32,422 bases of DNA from an uncultured Caulobacterales bacterium (GCA_937923965.1 CALDTL010000053.1:1-32422), one strand, 5' to 3'. Positions 8,746 to 17,300 are shown, numbered from the stretch's first letter. Made by a program: numbers and translations. Notes: generated by a model not told the origin, from the letters alone.

Positions 8746-9129
8746 ATGACACCTGAGTTACTCATAGCAAACCACCTTTGCCTTCGGGTTTGGCTTCAGC
8801 GCATCGTTTTCCCAACGATGCTAGTGCTTTTGGCGTTCTTACTTATCTTTGCCGCAATGTCGGATGCCCCGCGTTTTCGAGACCACAATGCGACGATTGT
8901 TGGCTTTTTCGCTTTTTATTTCGTTCTCGTGCGGGGCGGGCATATGATCATGATCCGATCTCTAAACAAGGACCTATTGAAGACTCACGAGGCCGCTTAC
9001 CGTTACGAGCTGGCGGCGGTTGACCCTGTTCTTTTCCGGCGCAAATCCATTGGGTTCACCCTCGCGCAGATCAAACGGCGTATCTTGGAAGATGCGCGGC
9101 GTCCCTTTGGTGAGCAGTCTAAATATTAG
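8746..9129 (+). CDS. Small predicted inner-membrane protein
   Basis: About 127 residues from ATG 8746; an upstream in-frame TTG (8692) would add 18 residues. Two hydrophobic segments are visible, MLVLLAFLLIFAAM and VGFFAFYFVLV, with a basic C-terminal tail (RRKSIGFTLAQIKRRI). No family was recognised. It is divergent from ychF, and the 137-bp gap between them would hold both promoters. Codon use looks like the neighbours, and the frame stays open with alternating hydrophobic and charged stretches, which supports a real gene. There is no clear ribosome-binding site at either start, so the N-terminus is uncertain. Confidence 0.6.
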   Translation: MTPELLIANHLCLRVWLQRIVFPTMLVLLAFLLIFAAMSDAPRFRDHNATIVGFFAFYFVLVRGGHMIMIRSLNKDLLKTHEAAYRYELAAVDPVLFRRKSIGFTLAQIKRRILEDARRPFGEQSKY

Positions 9130-9197
9130 CGAGTGGCTTCGTCGGCCGCGCTAATCTCTTGCGCGTCCCGGCTTTGAGGGTCAGTCTTGGCAGGATA

Positions 9198-10169
9198 ATG
9201 AAACCGCATCCCTATATCCTTCGACGAGTTTTGGGCTTGGCCGTTGCAGCGGTTTTGCCCTTCGCGCTCGCGGGCTGTGCAATATCGCCGCCCGTATCTC
9301 CCGATCGGCTTTCAGCCCGGCCTGGTGCAGTGACGGTTCCCTATAGAATTTCGGATGCGGGGCATTTGATTATGGACATTCGCATCAATGGTCTTCCGCC
9401 GAAGCCTTTTCTCGTTGATACAGGGGCCAGTATCTCGGCGGTTTACACTGACTATGCGCCGTCCTTGGGCCTAAATGTGACCGAGGAAACCGTTTCAGTT
9501 ATTGGATTGACGGGGAGCGGGCTGCGGCCTCTCGCTGAAAATATTGAATTTCAAATTGGCGAGGCAAGTTTTCGGCAGGACAAAATTGTCGTTCTGGATC
9601 GTCTTAAAGTTGACAATGAAGCTGTAGGGCTTGTTGGCGTCGATGTGTTGGCTGAATATGTGCTTCAGTTCAATAATAACGCGCGAACGGTTACCCTCAT
9701 TGAGGGCGATAAAGTTGATCGGTCTGATTTTTCCGGCTGGCAGCAAATTCCTTTGCGAAACCGCGTTAAAGGCTATCCTGACAGCGGGCTATATTTCGCA
9801 TCAGTGGAGCTGAAAGGGAAAGAAACACCCGTGTTAATCGATACAGGGTCAGAGTTGAGTATTATCAACTGGCCATTAGCGTCGTTGGACCCGCAAATGA
9901 AAAAAGTAAGACGTCAAATCCGGGACAAGATCAACTTCGAAGGCGCAATAGACTCTTTTCCTTTGAAGATGCGTACGGTCTTTTTCGACGTGAAATTAGG
10001 TGATAAATCTTGGCCGGAAATTCCCGTTTTTATCATGGACTTCGACACGCTAACGCCCATTGCTCCGGCGGATAAGCCTTTGATGATCGCAGGAGTCGAC
10101 TTGTTCACGTCCTCAACATTTGCCTTCGATTTCAAAGACAACATGATTTATGTTCGCCCCGAAGATTAG
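9198..10169 (+). CDS. Retropepsin-like aspartic protease lipoprotein with two DTG motifs
   Basis: A 323-residue exported protein with lipobox LAGC (Cys27). Two retropepsin-like segments occur in one chain: FLVDTGASIS with DTG at 74-76 and VLIDTGSELS with DTG at 215-217. Each follows a beta-strand pattern (LIMDIRINGLPPKPF and YFASVELKGKETP). Retroviral-type aspartic proteases need two DTG-bearing lobes, so this chain could form its active site within one molecule, as pepsins do. Bacterial members of this superfamily include the periplasmic protease PerP of Caulobacter; equivalence is not claimed. ATG 9198 is chosen over an upstream TTG because it gives a clean lipoprotein signal and has AGGAT just before it. 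The stop overlaps the convergent gene by 4 bp. Confidence 0.82.
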   Translation: MKPHPYILRRVLGLAVAAVLPFALAGCAISPPVSPDRLSARPGAVTVPYRISDAGHLIMDIRINGLPPKPFLVDTGASISAVYTDYAPSLGLNVTEETVSVIGLTGSGLRPLAENIEFQIGEASFRQDKIVVLDRLKVDNEAVGLVGVDVLAEYVLQFNNNARTVTLIEGDKVDRSDFSGWQQIPLRNRVKGYPDSGLYFASVELKGKETPVLIDTGSELSIINWPLASLDPQMKKVRRQIRDKINFEGAIDSFPLKMRTVFFDVKLGDKSWPEIPVFIMDFDTLTPIAPADKPLMIAGVDLFTSSTFAFDFKDNMIYVRPED

Positions 10170-10777
10170 GTATCGCGGCCAACGCGAAACAAGCAAAGCG
10201 CGAGGAGCAATGCTGCCATAACACCTGATCCGCCGGCAATTGGGCGCGGCATAAAACCCTGTATGCCTAACATCATCACGCAAGCATTGGTCGCAAAGGC
10301 CACTGCGCCCACGGCGACAGCAGCAAGGCCTATGATTTTACCAAGCCCTGTCTTACCCTCGCCAATCATCCCCATACCGAAAACGACCGCCGCAAGACCC
10401 AGAAGAATTTTTGCAGCATTATAGCCAAAGAATGAAAATCCAACGACCGCAGACCTAATACCGGCTAGGTCACCATTTAATTTCGCGGCTTCGCCAACTG
10501 CGCCAAATTGAGTGAGCCCCACGCCGACCTGAATAACATTCAGAACCGCGGCGAAGGCAATGGCGGAAAAGCCTAAGGTGAAGCGTTTTGCGCCGACCAG
10601 AGCTGACCCCGCAACCGCCGCCATCAGCACGAAGATTAATGCTTCCAGCGACCAGATTATCTGGCGGTTTGCCTCAGGCGCATGGAGATACAATACGGTA
10701 TAGATTGGCTGCAAAACCGCTGCCAAAAATAAGAGGACGGCGAGAAGTTGAACGGTCCGACTTTGTGTGAGTTCCAT
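10166..10777 (-). CDS. Six-helix membrane protein of unknown function
   Basis: A 203-residue, very hydrophobic protein. About six membrane segments can be marked, beginning with LLAVLLFLAAVLQPIYTVLY and including SLEALIFVLMAAVAGSAL, LLGLAAVVFGMGMIG and GVMAALLLALCLF. Few polar residues lie within the helices and no transporter or enzyme motif was recognised. The start ATG 10777 has a good AGGA site 8-9 bases upstream. Its stop overlaps the stop of the aspartic-protease gene tail to tail by 4 bp. The 284-bp gap upstream, shared with the divergent M3 peptidase, should hold its promoter. Confidence 0.75.
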   Translation of the reverse strand: MELTQSRTVQLLAVLLFLAAVLQPIYTVLYLHAPEANRQIIWSLEALIFVLMAAVAGSALVGAKRFTLGFSAIAFAAVLNVIQVGVGLTQFGAVGEAAKLNGDLAGIRSAVVGFSFFGYNAAKILLGLAAVVFGMGMIGEGKTGLGKIIGLAAVAVGAVAFATNACVMMLGIQGFMPRPIAGGSGVMAALLLALCLFRVGRDT

Positions 10778-11061
10778 GGGGTGTCCTGTGCAGCTGGCGA
10801 AATTCTAAATATGGAGGCGTAGGTAACGCCGAGCTGCGTAAAGCTCAATGATGGTCGGAACACAAATCGGTGATACGCAAGGTCCTTGTCAAATTATCGT
10901 CTGGTCAAATTTACTTATTATACGAGGTCGCGCACGATCCACCTGAAGATAAATCAAGCAGGATTTTGCGTTTCAACCGGGACTCTGTTATCGCTCGAAA
11001 ACCAAGTAGGGGCCTTATGTTTCCGCGTAGAAGCGGCGGCAAGTTTTTGGAGAGAAGACCA

Positions 11062-13245
11062 ATGATATCTACTATTTTTAGCCGTAAAGTCTTGCTCGGC
11101 GCCGCCGCTACGCTCGCGCTAGTAGGCTGCCAAGCCAGCGATCAAACGCCTACGGAGACAAAACAAATGACCGAGCAAACGGATGTAAAGCCTGCAGGAG
11201 ATTTGGCCGAGAATACCATCTTGCAACCTTGGACTGGCCCCTATGACGGCGTGCCGGCTTGGGACAAAGTGAAAGTGTCTGATTTCCCCGCAGCCTTTCA
11301 AGCGACAATGGATAAGGTCAAAGCCGAAGTAAACGCAATCCGCGATAATCCCGACGCCCCCACATTTGAAAACTTCACTGAACCTATGGAGCTGGCTGGC
11401 AATGATGCGAGCGAGTTATTTGCGATCTGGGGCGTTCATTCGAGCAATTTGTCCAACGAAGAGGTGAGAGCCATTCAAGGGGAATGGTTGCCAAAAGTCT
11501 CCGCTTTTTTCAATGAATTGACACTCGATCCGAAGCTGCTGGAAAAAACAAAGGCCGTTTATGATAACCGCGCTAACGCGGGTCTAGATGCGCAGCAATT
11601 GCGGCTGGTCGAACGAAATTATGAAGAGCTGGTTCGCAATGGCGCTCTACTCGAGGGTGCGGATAAGGAAAAGTTAATCGCGCTCAACACCGAACTATCG
11701 AAACAGTTTAACGCATTTTCTAATAAGGTGCTCGCCGATGAAGAGACCTATATCTACTTGACCGACAAAGCTGAACTAGCCGGTTTGCCTGATAGCTTCA
11801 TTGCCTCAATCAGGGCTGCGGCCGAGGCGCAAGACAAAGAGGGCTGGGCGCTAAAAAATACGCGCTCCGTGATGCAGCCGTTTCTTCAAAACTCCACTCG
11901 CCGCGACCTGCGCGAGAAAGTCTATAACGCCTATATTAATCGCGGCGATAATGGCGACGGAAATGACACGAATGCGACGATCGCCAAGATCCTCGAAATT
12001 CGCGCCGAGCGGGCCAAGCTGCTTGGCTTCGAAACACACGCCCATTACCGGATGGCCGACACTATGGCGAGAGAGCCTGATGTGGCCATGGATCTGATGA
12101 TGCGGGTCTGGCCCGCCGCCGTTGCGCGAGTGAAAGAAGAAGTTGCAGACATGCAGGCTGTGGCTGACGCCGAAGGCGCTGACATCACGATAAAGCCTTG
12201 GGATTACCGTTTCTATGCCGAGAAAGTCCGCAAGGCGAAATATGACCTCGATGCGTCCGAGATTAAGCCTTATTTCAAACTCGACAATATGGTCGAGGCA
12301 ATGTTCGACGCAGCAGGCAAGCTGTACGGTATGAGCTTTACCGAAAACACAGGTAGCGTGCCTGTATTTGACCCTGAGGTGCGCACATTCGAAGTGAAAC
12401 GCGGTAGCGAAATTGTGGGGCTTTTCTATCTCGACAATTATGCCCGCGAAGGCAAACGGTCGGGGGCCTGGATGACCACCTACCGTAGTCAACATGATCT
12501 GGGCGGGAAGAACCGCTATGTGCTGGCATCAAACAATAATAACTTTGTCAAAGGCGGCGAGGGCGAGCCAACCTTGATCAGCTTGGATGATGCGACGACG
12601 CTGTTCCATGAGTTCGGTCACGCGCTGCATTATCTCAACTATGACATCAAATATCCGGGCCTTGCAGGGACGCCGCGCGATTTTGTTGAATACCCAAGCC
12701 AAGTGAATGAGAATTGGCTGCTGACCCGTTATGTGCTCGACAATTATGCAAAACATGCGGAAACTGGTGAGCCGATGCCGCAGGCCTTGGTTGACAAGAT
12801 CAATAAATCCAAGACCTTTAATGAGGGCTTTGCGACGGTAGAATATCTGTCCAGTGCCATTGTCGATATGAAGCTACATAACCGCGCAGAGCCTGTCACC
12901 AACGTCGACAAATTTGAGCGCGAAACCCTCGAAGAGATTGGCATGCCCAAAGAGATCGTGATGCGTCACCGCTTGCCGCAATTTAATCACCTCTTCTCAT
13001 CCGACGCTTATTCGGCGGGCTATTACAGCTATCTTTGGTCCGAGACGATGGACGCCGATACATGGGCCGCTTTTGAGGAAGCGGGCAGCCCGTGGGACAA
13101 GGACACCGCAGAGCGTTTCCGCTCGATCATCATGTCCACGGCCAATGAAACCGATCGCAAGGCGGCTTATCGCGAGTTTCGCGGCCGCGACCCGGAAGTG
13201 AAATATATCTTGCGCAAACGCGGCTTCCCGGTTCCAAGTGAATAG
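11062..13245 (+). CDS. M3-family zinc metallopeptidase lipoprotein (Dcp/oligopeptidase A-like)
   Basis: A 727-residue peptidase. The zinc site is FHEFGHALHYL, with HEFGH at about residues 516-520; the third ligand is the Glu in RDFVEYPSQ about 25 residues later. The rest matches the M3 peptidyl-dipeptidase fold (GAWMTTYRSQ, FNHLFSSDAYSAGYYSYLWS). Unlike cytoplasmic Dcp it carries a lipobox, LVGC (Cys23), followed by a Thr/Gln-rich linker, so it is probably a periplasmic lipoprotein trimming peptides. ATG 11062 is chosen because it gives this signal and is preceded by GGAGAGAAG; an in-frame GTG at 10870 would add an N-terminal stretch unlike a signal peptide. A strong hairpin terminator follows the stop. 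Confidence 0.93.
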   Translation: MISTIFSRKVLLGAAATLALVGCQASDQTPTETKQMTEQTDVKPAGDLAENTILQPWTGPYDGVPAWDKVKVSDFPAAFQATMDKVKAEVNAIRDNPDAPTFENFTEPMELAGNDASELFAIWGVHSSNLSNEEVRAIQGEWLPKVSAFFNELTLDPKLLEKTKAVYDNRANAGLDAQQLRLVERNYEELVRNGALLEGADKEKLIALNTELSKQFNAFSNKVLADEETYIYLTDKAELAGLPDSFIASIRAAAEAQDKEGWALKNTRSVMQPFLQNSTRRDLREKVYNAYINRGDNGDGNDTNATIAKILEIRAERAKLLGFETHAHYRMADTMAREPDVAMDLMMRVWPAAVARVKEEVADMQAVADAEGADITIKPWDYRFYAEKVRKAKYDLDASEIKPYFKLDNMVEAMFDAAGKLYGMSFTENTGSVPVFDPEVRTFEVKRGSEIVGLFYLDNYAREGKRSGAWMTTYRSQHDLGGKNRYVLASNNNNFVKGGEGEPTLISLDDATTLFHEFGHALHYLNYDIKYPGLAGTPRDFVEYPSQVNENWLLTRYVLDNYAKHAETGEPMPQALVDKINKSKTFNEGFATVEYLSSAIVDMKLHNRAEPVTNVDKFERETLEEIGMPKEIVMRHRLPQFNHLFSSDAYSAGYYSYLWSETMDADTWAAFEEAGSPWDKDTAERFRSIIMSTANETDRKAAYREFRGRDPEVKYILRKRGFPVPSE

Positions 13246-13270
13246 GGGTTTGCTGGTTCGTTGAAATTGA

Positions 13271-13300
13271 AAAGGCGGCTTGCGAGCCGCCTTTATTTTT
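13271..13300 (+). terminator. Rho-independent terminator after the M3 peptidase
   Basis: A perfect 10-bp stem (AAAGGCGGCT at 13271-13280, AGCCGCCTTT at 13285-13294) with loop TGCG, followed by ATTTTT. It sits 25 bp past the peptidase stop. The A-rich left side means it could also work for the opposite strand. Confidence 0.9.
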
Positions 13301-13340
13301 GCCTTCCGTTGAAGGCCTGTCATATTGATTCTTAATGTCC

Positions 13341-13369
13341 AAAAAAAAGACCGGCACGGGGCCGGTCTT
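13341..13369 (-). terminator. Rho-independent terminator after the secreted protease
   Basis: A 9-bp stem (AAGACCGGC at 13347-13355, GCCGGTCTT at 13361-13369) with loop ACGGG. A run of As at 13341-13348 becomes the U tract on the minus strand. It lies 23 bp past the stop of the protease gene. Confidence 0.88.
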
Positions 13370-13391
13370 ATAGTTTTAAATCTAACGTCGC

Positions 13392-15401
13392 CTAGAAGGT
13401 TGAGGTAATAACATCAGAGCAAGTCGCTGTTCCGGCTTCGCACACCTGATGGCTATGCGTGCCGCCGCCTTTTTGGTTGCTCGTCAGGGTGAAGGACCCG
13501 TCATTGGCCGTTGTGGCGACGACTGACCCATCCAGATAGATGTCTACATTGGAAGACGCCGCACCGGACCAGCTGTAGTCCCACTGCTTCTTGCCTTTGA
13601 CCTTATAGGCGCTGACCGGTGACAGGGTAACGTTATCGCCGCCGCCCGTTCCGCCGTCTGAGACCGTCACGCTGGAGCTGGTATTGCTCGACGCGCCGTC
13701 ATCATCCGTCACAGTCAGGCTGACCGTGTAAGTGCCGGCTGAGGCGTAACTATGGGACGGGTTTTGCGCAGATGATGAGGACCCGTCGCCGAAGCTCCAG
13801 TTCCAAGACACGACACTGCCGTCGTTATCGGAAGAGCCGTCCGTAAAGCTACAGGATAAATCTGTGCAGCTATCAGCGAAGCTCGCCGTTGGCGCGCTAT
13901 TGGCCGGCGGTGTGCTGCCGCATGTGGCGGGGTCAACGACCAAACCTTGCTGTCCATCCGCATTACCGGACAAGCCGAGATTACCTGTTTTGGCCGCATC
14001 AAACAGACATTGCGCGGTGGTGCCGTTCAGGAACGGTCCGGCCATGCCGTCAGACGTCGTATATCCCCAGCTGTTGACGGACATTAACGGTCCTGTTCCG
14101 CTGGCTTCATCCATAGGCTGAATCCAAGGACCACCCGACGAGCCGCCAGAAAGCTGGCTGGAGGGTAGCCACCAATTGTCCGAGCCTTCCGTCGTCATGT
14201 CTTCGGCAGAATACATGAAGAATGGATCATCGGAATAGGAGTAACCAAGCGCATGTGTCCAATCGGGCGTAAACTCTCCAGCTTGCCCATCATTCACATT
14301 GGGAGCAGAAAAATCGATGTCAAACGTCCCGACAGCTGCATCAAGCGCGCCGCCCACGCCATTGCCGGAGTGGTTGCCGTTGTCGCCGACGACGTAATAG
14401 GCGTAATCCCAAGGGATATTGTTCGGGAAGACGGACGTCGTCCAGTTTTCCTCGACCACACCAAAATCGGTGACCCAGCACCCTTCCGGATCATTTGAAC
14501 AATCGCGATCCGTGCTACCGCCTGTTGTGCCGTCTTGATTAGGGATGAAGATAACGTTTCGGGCAAAGGAGGAGTCTGCGTCATCATAAACGCAATGCGC
14601 GGCTGTGATGATGATAGAGCGGCCCGTTGTGCCGTCGGTCGCCACTGTGCCGGAGCAGACATAGCCTGACCATCCGCCATTATTTGGCATTTCATAGAGG
14701 AGGCGTCCGGCTGCCGTCTGGATAGCGCCGCCTTCGGCCCAGCGATCATTGACGACAACGCCGCCGCCTCCAGCGCCGCCGCCGCCAGTATTTCCGCCCT
14801 CAACCGTGAAATTGAAAGAGCTCGTTGCGCCGCTATTGCCGCCCTTGCGTTTGACAGTGTCGCGGGTCAACACGCGCCAGCTTCCGCCGCCGGTTGTAAA
14901 GCCGCTGACCGTTGTTGACCACGTATTGCCGCCCGTATTGACGCCGGCAAAGGTGGAGACTGTCCCGTTATATGTAATTTCAAATGTGACGTCGCGCACG
15001 CCGTCTACATCTGTGACTTCGGCCGAGAAGGTTTGGCTCGCACCGATAACTGCGCCATTGGCGGGCGTTCTGGAGGTGACGACCGGGGCTTGGTTGTCCT
15101 GCGTGACTTGGTCATCCCAATTTTGCAGGCCGTTGACACGTTTCGTATCGGCCGTCAGCTCGGATTTGATGTTATGGCCATGCGGGGTCAGTTTACCCTT
15201 TTTCCCCCGAACATAAGCTTTGCCGCGGTGGTCAATGAGCATATCGCGGGGTTCAGCTGCATTAATGCGATCCGCCGTCCAGTGTTTGAGGACCTTGTCG
15301 GTGCGGTCACTCGGACTATTTTGCGCCTGAGCGGCGGTGGTTAATGTGACTGACAATGTCAGCGTGGTGCCCGCGAGGAGCAGTTTATTCAAAATTTTCA
15401 T
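13392..15401 (-). CDS. Secreted trypsin-like serine protease with Ig-like, PKD and C-terminal domains
   Basis: A 669-residue exported protein with a Sec signal ending AQA/QN near residue 26. Order: a 75-residue basic propeptide-like region, an Ig-like domain (from QAPVVTSRTPANGA, about 107-203), a Gly-rich linker, then the chymotrypsin-fold protease. The catalytic triad is visible: ITAAHC with His269, WDYAYY with Asp332, and GGSSGGPW with Ser422. A PKD domain follows (about 500-583, WSFGDGSS then SYASAGTYTVSLTV). The C-terminal domain (about 588-669, ending QVCEAGTATCSDVITSTF) resembles the last domain of secreted proteases of marine bacteria. It has a good AAGGA site before ATG 15401. The protein is likely secreted to degrade external protein. 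A CtrA-like box lies about 120 bp upstream. Confidence 0.9.
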   Translation of the reverse strand: MKILNKLLLAGTTLTLSVTLTTAAQAQNSPSDRTDKVLKHWTADRINAAEPRDMLIDHRGKAYVRGKKGKLTPHGHNIKSELTADTKRVNGLQNWDDQVTQDNQAPVVTSRTPANGAVIGASQTFSAEVTDVDGVRDVTFEITYNGTVSTFAGVNTGGNTWSTTVSGFTTGGGSWRVLTRDTVKRKGGNSGATSSFNFTVEGGNTGGGGAGGGGVVVNDRWAEGGAIQTAAGRLLYEMPNNGGWSGYVCSGTVATDGTTGRSIIITAAHCVYDDADSSFARNVIFIPNQDGTTGGSTDRDCSNDPEGCWVTDFGVVEENWTTSVFPNNIPWDYAYYVVGDNGNHSGNGVGGALDAAVGTFDIDFSAPNVNDGQAGEFTPDWTHALGYSYSDDPFFMYSAEDMTTEGSDNWWLPSSQLSGGSSGGPWIQPMDEASGTGPLMSVNSWGYTTSDGMAGPFLNGTTAQCLFDAAKTGNLGLSGNADGQQGLVVDPATCGSTPPANSAPTASFADSCTDLSCSFTDGSSDNDGSVVSWNWSFGDGSSSSAQNPSHSYASAGTYTVSLTVTDDDGASSNTSSSVTVSDGGTGGGDNVTLSPVSAYKVKGKKQWDYSWSGAASSNVDIYLDGSVVATTANDGSFTLTSNQKGGGTHSHQVCEAGTATCSDVITSTF

Positions 15402-15731
15402 AATGTGGTGTCCTTCCCGCCCTCGGGGGTAAGCTCACATTTTCGTGAACACAATGCTGAAAACCAGTCAGCCCCAGGTATAATTTCCCTATTCTTTAGA
15501 GATTCCCAAAAATGTTTTCTGATTAAGGTCAAATTAATACCAGAATTGACACATCTGTTTCATATTGAGAGCGCGATTTGATCACGAGGTTAGTGATATG
15601 GCGATGCGAAACCTTTTGCTGCCAATTAGGTTGAGAGCCTGTTCTCAAATCCCCAGTTTTGATTTCCGGCGCTTTGTCGCCTATGCTCTCGCTTAAGAGA
15701 GGCCATCGAGGGGCATTGAGGAGAATGACGC
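15402..15731. other. Divergent intergenic region between the protease and lipoprotein genes
   Basis: A 330-bp AT-richer gap that must hold promoters for both flanking genes. It contains the CtrA-like box at 15523-15537 and, next to ATG 15732, a clear AGGAG ribosome-binding site. A 70-codon open frame on the minus strand overlapping the lipoprotein start has no family resemblance and is not called. No convincing -35/-10 pair was identified. Confidence 0.6.
15523..15537. promoter_or_regulatory. CtrA-like binding site (TTAA-N7-TTAA)
   Basis: Exact match to the full CtrA consensus: TTAA at 15523-15526, seven bases, TTAA at 15534-15537. It lies in the divergent gap, about 122 bp from the protease start and 195 bp from the lipoprotein start, so either gene could be controlled by the cell cycle. 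Binding is inferred from motif match only. Confidence 0.6.
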
Positions 15732-16730
15732 ATGCGTTCATTTGCGAAAAACGGAATTAGTCTCGCCGCCAGTCTGAGTCTTGCGGCCTGCGCAACAAAT
15801 TCATTGCCGAACGAGAATTATCTGGATGCAGGCGCGCGGCAGCATATTAAAACGGTCGATGCAGTTCTGATTACGAAGCAAGACCGGATCGCGGCGGATG
15901 TAAAGCAGAACGCGACCTTGGGGGATATTGGCGTCATTGCGGCGCCCTTCACCCAAATACCGATGTTGCTGGATATTGGCGTGAAGGCGGTGAACGGGAT
16001 TAAGGCCGATAAGATGGTCAAACCGATACGCGAAAAATTAGAGGGGCATGATTATCCCTACGCTTTGCGAAAACAGGTGCGGCAATCGCTCTCGGGAACG
16101 ACGCTCGATGGGGTGGAGGATTTCATGATCCTGCGCGGGGAATATCCGGGCCAGCGCGGGCGGATTATCGAAAACTCAGATGCGGACGCAGTGTTACTGG
16201 TCGATATGAAATATGGTTTCACCGCTGATTTTAAGAGCCTCTATCTGGCGTCATATGCCATGTTATTCCCAAATCATCCGGAGCTAAAACAGTTCCAGGA
16301 GACCCCAGATCGAGATCGGCTTCTCGAATATTCTGACAATATTTACCGAAACCAATTTTCTGTGTCGCTCTCCACGAATTTAGAAGACGCCGCCCCGTCC
16401 GAACATGCCGCCATATGGGCCGAGCTGTCTCAGGAGGATTTGGTTGAGGTCTTGGACGGTGTCGCGCTTGTGATGGCGGATACAATTGCCAATGATATTG
16501 GGTTTGATGATTTGGACTCAGACCTTGATTTGATCCCAGAGGGCTATGCGCTCAATACGAAATATGATAATTTCAACAAGAAATTCGCCTCGATAAGATT
16601 GACAGATCCCCTGACAGATCCCCTGGCGGAACCCGCCCCAAATAAGAGCGATGCCCAGACGGGCTCACGGCCGGATGAGGATGTAAAGCTAATCCCAGAG
16701 CTAGATATCGAACCCAAAACCGGCAGCTAG
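15732..16730 (+). CDS. Predicted lipoprotein of unknown function
   Basis: A 332-residue exported protein with lipobox SLAAC (Cys20). The mature part mixes alpha and beta segments: a conserved-looking hydrophobic stretch TLGDIGVIAAPFTQIPMLLD, then DADAVLLVDMKYGFTADFKS and a long acidic helix-rich second half. The C-terminus (from about residue 290) is low-complexity, with LTDPLTDPLAEPAPNKS, and ends without a recognised domain. No family was recognised. The start ATG 15732 has an AGGAG site. It is divergent from the secreted protease and shares its intergenic region. Codon use is like the neighbours, so it looks native. Confidence 0.72.
   Translation: MRSFAKNGISLAASLSLAACATNSLPNENYLDAGARQHIKTVDAVLITKQDRIAADVKQNATLGDIGVIAAPFTQIPMLLDIGVKAVNGIKADKMVKPIREKLEGHDYPYALRKQVRQSLSGTTLDGVEDFMILRGEYPGQRGRIIENSDADAVLLVDMKYGFTADFKSLYLASYAMLFPNHPELKQFQETPDRDRLLEYSDNIYRNQFSVSLSTNLEDAAPSEHAAIWAELSQEDLVEVLDGVALVMADTIANDIGFDDLDSDLDLIPEGYALNTKYDNFNKKFASIRLTDPLTDPLAEPAPNKSDAQTGSRPDEDVKLIPELDIEPKTGS
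16600..16623 (+). repeat. 12-bp tandem duplication inside the lipoprotein gene
   Basis: The unit TGACAGATCCCC occurs twice in direct succession and encodes LTDP-LTDP in the low-complexity C-terminal tail. It keeps the frame, and looks like a slippage duplication. Confidence 0.85.
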
Positions 16731-16820
16731 CCACGCTATGACCGAGCTTTGATTTAAACATGCGGATTTCCCCACTGCCGAACGAGTGACAGCCGAAGTT
16801 TCAATACAAGCAGGACGTGC

Positions 16821-17135
16821 CCGCAGAGTTGGTCTTCTGATGGAATACCAGAAGGAAGGTTTGTTTTACAGAAGGTCAAAGATTGGTTTGTAAGGCCAAT
16901 CCCCCCGCATTTGGCTTGCGCCAATTGCACGGCTCTGCGGCGATGGTTTTTGAAGAAACGGCCAGTCATAAACCCCGGAGTCGGCCCACTTGGAACCACC
17001 GGTCGGCTCTCGTTCCTAAAGCCCCGGCACCTCTTTGGTTCTCACACCAAAACGCTCAGACCCATCGTCTCTGAATCCAGCAGGTGAGCTCCTACCTGTC
17101 CCGTGATCCAAAGAATTTAATAAAGTTATCACGGG
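16821..17135 (+). ncRNA. Possible structured RNA (hairpin-rich intergenic segment)
   Basis: Complementary arms suggest a branched fold. CCGCAGAG (16821-16828) pairs with CTCTGCGG (16933-16940), extendable by two G-U pairs that work only on the plus strand. Inside are CTTCTG/CAGAAG (16834-16839, 16849-16854), GATTGG/CCAATC (16881-16886, 16896-16901) and TTGGC/GCCAA (16911-16915, 16920-16924). Next come CGATGG/CCATCG (16941-16946, 17062-17067), GAACCA/TGGTTC (16993-16998, 17036-17041), CAGGT/ACCTG (17081-17085, 17094-17098) and a last 8-bp hairpin. No known RNA family was recognised. Short stems are expected by chance in 300 bp, so this is only a candidate. Confidence 0.25.
17100..17135 (+). 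terminator. Hairpin, possible weak terminator
   Basis: An 8-bp perfect stem (CCCGTGAT at 17100-17107, ATCACGGG at 17128-17135) with a 20-base AT-rich loop and TTTTG after it. The loop is long and the T run short for a standard terminator; it might end the lipoprotein transcript or a small RNA. Confidence 0.35.
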
Positions 17136-17250
17136 TTTTGAAAGTGGGGATTATGTTTTTTTGAAACGCGGAACGATCGCGTTAAGCGGCGGAAATTGCT
17201 GGCAGTTTTTCGGGATGAGTGAAATTTGAGGTGAGGATGACGGGATTTTT

Positions 17251-17300
17251 CCTCTCCTTGGGGAGAGGCCCGCGCCGCGTAGCGGCTGCGGGGTGAGGGG
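17251..17300 (+). repeat. Palindromic intergenic repeat, copy A
   Basis: Begins with the palindrome CCTCTCCTTGGGGAGAGG (17251-17268), has a GC-rich middle, and ends GGGTGAGGGG (17291-17300). Similar mosaic palindromes ending in GGGTGAGGG are scattered between genes in many alphaproteobacteria. It forms an inverted pair with copy B. Confidence 0.8.

Noticed and set aside
10870-11061. 64-codon N-terminal extension of the M3 peptidase from GTG 10870
   Set aside because: Hides the lipoprotein signal at 11062 and has no conserved content; it is probably the 5' leader.
11851-12495. 214-codon open frame opposite the M3 peptidase
   Set aside because: Antisense to the conserved catalytic half of the peptidase.
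14733-14803. GC-rich Gly codon run in the protease gene looked like a microsatellite
   Set aside because: It encodes the Gly-rich linker of the protease in frame.
15529-15741. 70-codon minus-strand open frame
   Set aside because: Overlaps the lipoprotein start and the CtrA-like box, with no recognisable domain or ribosome-binding site.
16754-17074. Short open frames on both strands in the gene-free stretch
   Set aside because: They overlap each other, have odd composition and no family match; tmRNA and RNase P signatures were looked for and not found.
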